Positions 57,500 through 64,000 of a stretch of 64,000 nt of DNA are shown in pieces (positions within the stretch are counted from its first letter, which is position 1; the number at the start of each line of letters is the position of its first letter). A program made the position numbers and the translations under genes. Source of the stretch: Ischnura elegans. Lineage: Eukaryota > Arthropoda > Insecta > Odonata > Coenagrionidae. Under the pieces are notes generated by a model that was given only the letters and a program-made list of their open reading frames with translations, had not been told where the DNA came from and did not search any database. The stretch lies in contig NC_060247.1 of assembly GCF_921293095.1 (NCBI RefSeq), positions 112,611,111 to 112,675,110 of the forward strand. The letters run 5' to 3'.

Positions 57500-57801
57500 C
57501 CACGGTTGGTGTGGTGGCTAAGGAGTTGGTTACACATCTCGTAGGTTCAGGTTAGAATCCCTGCATTAACAGAGAATTTTCAGAGACCACGCTCGCCCAT
57601 GATTCAAGTGACTCAAAAATGAGCGTTGCTCAGAGGATACTTCAAGCATAGCACTCCGTCCATTGGATAAGACGTTGAGCATCGGTCCCCTTGACAGGCT
57701 AATGCTGATGTCACATTTCTCTCCACCCTCCCTTACTTCCCTATCCTTCTCACTGATGTGAATGACCTTAGCAGTTGTTTGCCGCCTCCATATACCATAC
57801 C
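57500..57801 (+). mobile_element. tRNA-derived SINE
   Basis: The head has a tRNA-like A box (gtggtggctaaggagttgg) and a degenerate B box (ggttcaggttagaatccc). The body shares cagagac, actccgtc, cccttga-aggctaatgctgatg and ctccaccctcc-like strings with the SINE at 39352-39662. ataatta flanks both sides (57493-57499 and 57802-57808). Confidence 0.82.
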
Positions 57802-57962
57802 ATAATTATCTCAAAAATGACACAACCAGTGTTGAAACTGATGCAAAAAAATTCCAAAAGAGCCTTCCTTAGTGACTGTGTTACCAGTGCGTATCTAAGC
57901 CAGTGGGATACTTCATATCGCAATAAAAATGTTTAGTTTTTTTTTCTTTCACTTGACCTCTT

Positions 57963-60174
57963 CAGGTGAAGGACTGCAAAAGTTATCCAGGGGCAGATAT
58001 CGATAGAGACCATAATTTAGTTATGATGAAATGCCACCTTAAATTTAAAAAGTTGAAGAAAGCCGTGAAAAACATATGGCAGGCTGAAAAATTGAGGGAG
58101 GTTCAGCATCAACTGGCTTTTAAAGAGACTGTAGAAAATAAAATAGGGGAGGATACGACCAACAAACCAATGGAAGAGAGTTGGAAAACTATTAGAAGTG
58201 GTCTGCAGGCGGCAGCTGAGGAAGTTCTTGGTAAAAGAAGAGTCGTTATGAAAAAACCATGGATCACGCAGGAAGTATTAGATCTCATTGAAGAAAGAAG
58301 AAAATACAAGGCTGCGAAAACAGAGGAAGGACAGAATCGTTACAAGAGAATAAGGAACGAAATATGTCGTAAAGCGCGGAAGGCTAGAGAAACGTGGATG
58401 AAAAGCATTTGCGAAGACGTGCAAAACAATCTTAAACATGGAAAAGTAGAGGCCGCTTATAGGATAGTGAGGAACCACTTGAAGGAAAGGGGCGTAAGAT
58501 GTAATACCCTAAGGGACAAAAACGGAGAACTATTGATTGAAAACGAAGAAAAAGGGAAGAGATGGAAGGAATATCTGGAAGATTTGTACAAAGGAAGTCG
58601 CCTCAGAACGAATGCTATCGAAAACGAGAGGGAAGTGGATACCGATGACATGGGAGCCCCAATTTTAAGATCAGAATTTGATGCGGCTGTAAGAGACCTC
58701 AGGATAAATAAAGCGTCTGGCATTGATGACATTCCTGCAGAGCTAATTAAAAATTCAGGAGAGAAGACGTTGAACCAGCTATACAAAATCATAAGTGAAA
58801 TGTATACGACAGGTGAGATACCAAAGGATTTCGAGAGGAACATTATAATCCCTATTCCTAAGAAGAAAAGAGCGGAGAAGTGCGAAGATTTTAGGACCAT
58901 AAGCCTTACTACGCATGCGTCAAAGATACTGACAAGGATCATCTATAGAAGAATAGAACGAAAAGCAGAAGAGTACTTGGATGAGGACCAATTTGGATTC
59001 AGAAAAAACAAAGGCACAAGGGAAGCAATATTGGCCCTAAGACTGCTCATAGAAAAGAGAATGGAAAAGAACAAGCCAACATTCGTTGCGTTTGTGGACT
59101 TAGAGAAATCATTTGACAACGTGGATTGGAGCACAATGCTTGGAATCCTAAAGGAAATTGGGGTTCTTTATAATGACAGAAGAATCATTCACAGTTTATA
59201 CAAAAACCAAGTAGCCGTGATAAAATCAGGGCCCAGCTGTGAAGAAGCAAGAATTAAGAAAGGAGTGCGACAAGGCTGTACATTGTCACCCGTAATTTTC
59301 AACGTTTACATTGAGAAAGCCATTAATGAAATCAAAGAAAAGGAATTGGGAATGAATATCCATGGAGAAAAAATTAGCTTGCTAAGATTTGCCGATGACA
59401 TAGCCGTTATAGCAGAAACAGAGAAGGATTTGAAAAATATTCTGGCTAATATGGGTAGGGTATTGAGTAGATATCAACTGAAAATAAGCACGAAGAAAAC
59501 CAAGATCTTAGTATGCAGCAGAAGAGAAGAAGTCAAGACCAACATTAAAATAGGGAGGCAAAAACTGATAGAGGTGGATGAATTCTGTTATTTGGGAAGC
59601 AAGATAACTAGTGACGGGAGAAGCAAGAAAGAAATTATCAGCAGAATAGCCCAGGCGAAGAGAGCATTCCACCAAAAGAGAGACCTGCTTACAGCGGGAA
59701 ACTTAAATATGGAAGTGAAGAAAAAATTCATAAGAACCTACATCTAGAGTATGCTCCTATACGGAAGTGAGGCATGGACAATGACCGCAGCGGAGACAGA
59801 AAGGATAGAGGCCTTTGAAATGCGGTGCTACAGAAGAATGATGAAAATCAAATGGATTGACCGAGTTAGTAACGAGGAAGTCCTAAGAAGGGTAGGAGAG
59901 AAGAGAAGCCTCATGAACACCTTAATAAGAAGACGGAACAACCTTATAGGCCACATCTTGAGACATGATGGCCTGATGAAGACAATCGTCGAAGGACAAG
60001 TGGAAGGCAAGAATGGAAAAGGAAGACCTCGAACAAACTATATGGAACAAGTAAAGAGAGATGTGAAAGAGAAGAAATACGTAGGAGTGAAAAGATTAGC
60101 TGATAGGAGAACTGAGTGGAGAGCTGCGTCAAACCAATCCTAGGATTGTTGACCAGTGATGATGATGATGACGA
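57963..60174 (+). mobile_element. RTE-like LINE, 5'-truncated, 10 bp target duplication
   Basis: A perfect 10 bp direct repeat, ttgacctctt, brackets the insert (57953-57962 and 60175-60184). The 3' end is a short GATGATGATGACGA tail rather than poly(A), as in RTE-type elements. The 5' end falls within the last residues of the endonuclease, so insertion was incomplete. Confidence 0.93.
57966..60143 (+). pseudogene. LINE reverse transcriptase ORF with one nonsense codon
   Basis: The protein would copy LINE RNA into DNA at the nicked target. Residues 1-18 (GADIDRDHNLVMMK) are the end of an apurinic-type endonuclease; the usual Ser of its SDH box is Arg here. The reverse transcriptase follows with IPIPKKK, DEDQFGFRKNKGTREAI, FVDLEKSFD (first catalytic Asp at about residue 378), KGVRQGCTLSPVIFN and FADD (about 475-478). 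The thumb-like YLGSKITSDGR and the C-terminal LLYGSEAWTMTAAE...GRPRTNYMEQV region come next. One TAG at 59745-59747 interrupts the frame; the copy at 12.9 kb has TGG (Trp) there. The rest is open to 60143. There is no endonuclease, so it cannot be autonomous. Confidence 0.93.
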
Positions 60175-60184
60175 TTGACCTCTT

Positions 60185-61024
60185 ATGTTGCATGTTGATT
60201 TATAGTCTTGGAATAGAAGTCTTAAAGAATTTTAAATGCAAATTTATGCCAATTTTTTGGTATATTTATACACCTTCATCAGGGCTATGAACTAATATGA
60301 GTGCATAGTTTTAATACATAAAAGGTATAAATGGTAATTTAAATGTTTTTTTACAATAATAAAATAAAAAAGGAAAAGAATTCAGTTGCAAATTTATTAA
60401 AAAGAAGAGACTAGAATTTTGACATACCTTTTTCGCAATTAATTGGATTTGTTCATTGATGGTAACATAAGCTAATTCAGTAATAGTTATATATCTGTCA
60501 ATTTTGATTAATTAAATAATAATAATTTTTTCTTGAACTGTTGATGTCTGACCTTTAAGTACGACTACATATTTTTGTTTTCGTAAATATGCATTTTTTC
60601 TTTAAATAATCTTTTTGTCGTATTGTTTTTTCTAAAATTTCAGATTAAAAATACAGTGATTTCTTGGCCGAAAGTATGGCAATTGTTTAGACTGTGGTTT
60701 GGAAGGGATCATAGTTGAATTTTATTTTTATGAATGATTTGAGTTGGGAAATCATTTTCTTTAAATACAGCAATATCTGAACTAAGCAGCAACTATTACA
60801 CTCGAGGCATGAAATTCTATATATTACAAAACTTATTAGATTTTTAGGGATTACAGAGTTTATTTTTGTATGAAGAAGCGTGTTTTGAGTGCTATGATTT
60901 TTGAGTGCAATTTTATATCATATTTTTTTTAGCGATGAAAATTGCTAGTCAACCCTTTGATGGAAACAAAAGTAAATTACGAGAGTCTGTGGAAAATTAG
61001 TATATACCTCTCAGCATGATAGAC
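60185..61024. other. unassigned AT-rich stretch
   Basis: No gene recognised. It may contain decayed 5' sequence of the LTR retrotransposon that follows, but no LTR was found here. Confidence 0.35.
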
Positions 61025-61541
61025 TTCTAAAATTTGTGAAGGCGAGAATAACCGGTGACGCGAGGTCAAAGTTAATGGTAAGCAAAGCAGCTCAAGGGGG
61101 AGAGTATTGCATCTTGGGGCTCGCACATCCATGCTATGCAAACTAAACTGCGTAATGCGGCTCGCTGAGTGTCAAATGAGAGCGAAGACGCTGGTGCCGT
61201 AGCATTGGTGAATCATTTAGCCAAGGCCTGTTACATTCAGGGGCTGGAGAATGAGCATATTTAAACCATAGTCTGGAGTAAAGGGGTGGCACTGCTACTG
61301 CCAACAACTGTAGAAGTAGCTCTAGAGGAAGAGAGCGTTATACTGTCAGCCATTAAGAGAGGAAAGTCATATGAAGCTCGAAGTCAGTTACACTGTGATA
61401 ATTGTGAAAAGCGGGGCCACCTAGCTAGCAAGTGCTAATATAAAAATAAGAAACCATTTGAGGAAAAAGGAATAAGGAAAATAAAGGGAATGAAATGTTT
61501 ACAGTGCGGGAAACAGGGGCATATGGCAAGAGAGTGATGTT
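61025..61541 (+). pseudogene. gag remnant with two CCHC zinc knuckles
   Basis: FVKARITGDARSKLMV (61030-61083) and, in another frame, CYIQGLENEHI then EVALEEESVIL are typical of Ty3/gypsy capsid sequences. Two C-X2-C-X4-H-X4-C knuckles follow: CDNCEKRGHLASKC and CLQCGKQGHMARE, whose last Cys is preceded by a stop. Stops occur at 61259, 61436 and 61537. The N-terminal part is missing or unrecognisable. Confidence 0.78.
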
Positions 61542-61546
61542 ATAAA

Positions 61547-62097
61547 GTGAGCACACAAGGACCCTCCTCCCCTGGAGATAAAGAAGAGATTAAAGACGGC
61601 CAGAGAGGTTTCACCCCGAAAAGGCCTATGCAGATACACGTCGGCAGTGTATCTGGAATCAGCGAAGGAGATTCGATAACACTGCACTGTCCCGAAAGTA
61701 AAAGTGGAAAGCTGTGCCTTTTGCTGGACACAGGTGCTGACGTAAGTTTAACAAAATCGCCAGTCTTGAAAAGAGGGGCTAATTACTATCCCGCAGAGAA
61801 AGTGAGGGTGAAAGGTATCACAGAGGATCTCCTTGCCACAGAAGGAAGAGTGACCATAATGCTTCAAGACCAAAATAAAGAGCCCATTTCTGATTTTCAA
61901 CTAATTGATAGCTCCCGTTTCTCTGAGTTTTGATGGAATTATTGTATGGGATTTACTGAGAGAATTAGGAGCTGTAATCTATGTTGAGCAAAGAAAGGTT
62001 TTCATGAGAGGGTTGCAACTTGAGATGGATAAGAAAAAGAAGCTGGAATGTGATCCAATCGCCAAGCGAAAGATTATAATCCCCACTCGCTGTGAAT
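61547..62097 (+). pseudogene. retropepsin (aspartyl protease) of LTR element, frameshifted
   Basis: LCLLLDTGADVSL contains the D-T-G catalytic triad of retroviral-type proteases, which act as dimers to cut Gag-Pol. The flap-like KGITEDLLATEGRV segment follows. After a frame change near 61910, SFDGIIVWDLLRELGAVI resembles the conserved C-terminal ILG-D-L motif with IVWDL in place of ILGRD. A basic stretch KKKKLECDP and IIIPTR follow, where the linker to reverse transcriptase normally begins. Confidence 0.82.
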
Positions 62098-62099
62098 GA

Positions 62100-62996
62100 A
62101 ATGCAAGAGGACGAAGAGGTGAAAGTTGCAAGGTCTTGTACATAATTTTCAAACCCAAGATTGTGAGTAACATTCGAGGGTCAGTGGAACAGATCACAAC
62201 CTCAAATAGGGCTAAAGACTGTGCTAATGGTGAACGTGCCGAAATGATGAACCTGAGTCAAAATGAATTTAAACTGCACAGTTATGAGTCAGGAGAGCCT
62301 TCACTTGACCCCTTCCAATTCGATTAACGTTCCGAATATCATGCTCTTATTCTATTTATTTTTTTCTGTGATTCTCTTTCAAACGGTAGGTAATGAAATG
62401 ATATATTGTATTTTGTAATAAACTAAGAACCGTGAAATAAAATGTGATTATTAAACATGGAGAACTTTGCTATCGCTACTCGAATAAAATTATTTTAATC
62501 CTTCCAATGCATCATGTTTCATGAAATAGTTATTTATGTATACTATGTGTGTTTTAACATTTTTCAAAATAATTATATTGTTCCTCTAAATAGTGCTAAA
62601 ATTATGGAAATCCGATGATGAGATACACTTGTCATTGCGCGGTTTGGCGTCGAAAGTTCATGATGAGCTAGACTCGTCGTTACAGCGCAAGGGGTTATCA
62701 AGAGATAAACACTCGATTGCTTTCTGATGTTTTTACGAATATTAGTAGTACTTGTCCAATTCAAACTGTTGATAGTGAAAAACTTAAAAAGACAATTAAT
62801 TGCTGAAGTGTGTGTGCATTGTTAAATACTTTGATATTATGTAAACTGCTAAAGGACTTTTATATTATTGGAAATTGTACTTTTATGTATTTTTCAAAAA
62901 GGCAAATTTGTGTAATTACTTTGTGTATTGTGTACTTGCACTAATTTAACATATTATGGGTTCAAGAGAAACAATTTGTCGTGTTTCCCTCTTTTT
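62100..62996. other. degraded interior of LTR retrotransposon
   Basis: 62100-62330 has weak resemblance to the protease-RT linker (GLKTVLMVNVP...NEFKLH). The remaining 650 bp are AT-rich with no reverse transcriptase or integrase motif. The pol gene has been deleted or replaced. A piggyBac-end-like string lies at 62640-62695. Confidence 0.5.
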
Positions 62997-63007
62997 AAGG
63001 GGGGAGG

Positions 63008-63314
63008 TGTAGCATCCATCGGCCATTGCTATGTGAGAGCTGTCATATAGGCATGTCAGTCCAAAGTGTGAGTCCACGAGATGACCCACAAGTGATTGGC
63101 GGAAGTCGGTCCGGAGGTTGATAAAGAGGGTTTTTTGGACCTTCCCCTGGGGGAGATTATAAGGACATGCCTAGCTTGGCTGGGAACTGAGTAGCTGGGT
63201 GGCGACTGCCTGGGATGGTCACAGCCAAGGACTGAGGAATGTTCCTGTTAAAGGGAATAAATCTCACGATATTTTGGGTTAGAATGACTCCTTATTTCCC
63301 GACCTGATACTTCC
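63008..63314 (+). repeat. presumptive 3' LTR
   Basis: Begins TGTAGCATCC right after the polypurine tract. It contains a TATA-like attataagg at about 63164 and AATAAA at 63258. The 3' border is uncertain because no second LTR is available; a CA end near 63314 is my best guess. Confidence 0.65.
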
Positions 63315-64000
63315 ATTCAAGAGGATGCTTATTGTCTCTAATATCTTGTTTGAAGACAAGAGGAAATGTGACGCATTTGATAGATCTATTTCATTTCATG
63401 AATTTTTTAGAACTCTAAATTTTAGTGGACTAGCTCTACTTATTTTGGCTTCAGAGAGTGATCAGATTGAAATTTTAAATACCAGTCCAATTTGTACTCA
63501 TATTCATCCATAGCTCTGAAGGAGTATAAATATGTAAACCTAAATGTTGGCAAAAATTTCCGTTTAAAATTCTTCAAGACCTATACTGCAAGACACTGAG
63601 TCAACAATAAAAAAAATAAAGGCCAAAAGTAAAGGTAGGGTATTGGAGGAGTACTAAACAAACCTCAGAGAAAATAAGTAGTCAACAATCATGATGTTGG
63701 CTCGCTAACTTAGCTCTAAAATTCCCTTCCAATGCTCCTCTTTCCCAATAGCCAAATGTGTTCTCTTTTCTCTTCAACAGTAAAACCTTACTAGATGCAT
63801 AAATATATAATTGATTGCCCATGGTTCAAACAACTCCAAAATGCAATGCTTTCAGAGAGAGCAGCTAAATGGCTGCTTATTTCATTCATAGTAAATGCCA
63901 CAATAACATGATAAACTTTTAACACTACTAAAAAAATCATATTTGACCTAAGGGCCACGTCTCAAAAATTTTCAAAAGTGACATTAAACCGAGGGACATC
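63315..64000. other. unassigned AT-rich stretch
   Basis: No gene recognised to the end of the window. Confidence 0.35.

Larger units (their letters stand above)
61025..63314 (+). mobile_element. Ty3/gypsy-like LTR retrotransposon remnant (gag-protease, 3' LTR)
   Basis: In order: gag with zinc knuckles, aspartyl protease, a degraded stretch, a polypurine tract (AAGGGGGGAGG at 62997-63007) and a presumptive 3' LTR starting TGTAGCATCC. Reverse transcriptase, RNase H and integrase are missing, and no 5' LTR is visible. It is a defective copy that could move only with help from a relative. Confidence 0.78.

Noticed and set aside
62600-62700. piggyBac-like end near gcgcaaggggttat
   Set aside because: The TTAA is not intact and no matching second end was seen; inverted similarity across the segment is partial.

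Overview
This 64 kb window looks like intergenic or intronic DNA from an AT-rich, transposon-dense animal genome, most likely an arthropod. The evidence is tRNA-derived SINEs, an RTE-like LINE with GAT-repeat tails, a PIF/Harbinger transposon carrying a MADF-domain gene, mariner, Tigger and piggyBac-like remnants, and many hAT-type MITEs. I see no convincing host protein-coding gene. The only clear host-type gene is a tRNA-Gln(TTG) on the minus strand at 10107-10178. Nearly every open frame over 100 codons that I can explain belongs to a mobile element.

Layout. 1-5.1 kb: dispersed repeats, two hAT-like MITEs (one with a nested TIR element), a mariner remnant and a deleted DNA transposon whose transposase ends in HIEHL. 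5.2-8.9 kb: a hammerhead-like motif, an RTE copy split by a 1.2 kb TIR element, and a candidate TIR element. 9.9-13.7 kb: SINE, tRNA-Gln, hAT MITE, a 903 bp foldback element with ~400 bp arms, and a 5'-truncated RTE copy with a 10 bp target duplication. 13.7-22.6 kb: mostly unexplained AT-rich DNA with dispersed repeats, a piggyBac-like MITE, an hAT C-terminal fragment and a LINE 3' end. 22.8-25.0 kb: a 2.2 kb hAT-like element with a second hAT MITE inside, both with 8 bp target duplications. 28.8 kb: a palindromic SINE. 30.6-42.1 kb: many hAT-like MITEs, foldback elements, a CRE-containing tandem array, Penelope-like fragments and a full SINE. 43.1-46.3 kb: a complete-length but decayed PIF/Harbinger element. 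47-53 kb: more MITEs, nested inverted repeats and a Tigger-like element. 53-57 kb: AT-rich DNA with little recognisable. 57.2-60.2 kb: hAT-like element, SINE, and the longest LINE copy (57963-60174). 61.0-63.3 kb: a gag-protease LTR retrotransposon remnant with most of pol missing.

The most striking structure is the Harbinger element. Its transposase (plus strand) and its MADF-like protein (minus strand) appear interdigitated: exon 2 of each gene lies inside the inferred intron of the other. The second theme is nested insertion, with several target duplications intact, which gives a relative order of transposition events. All homology calls were made by eye from motifs; no database search or alignment was run.
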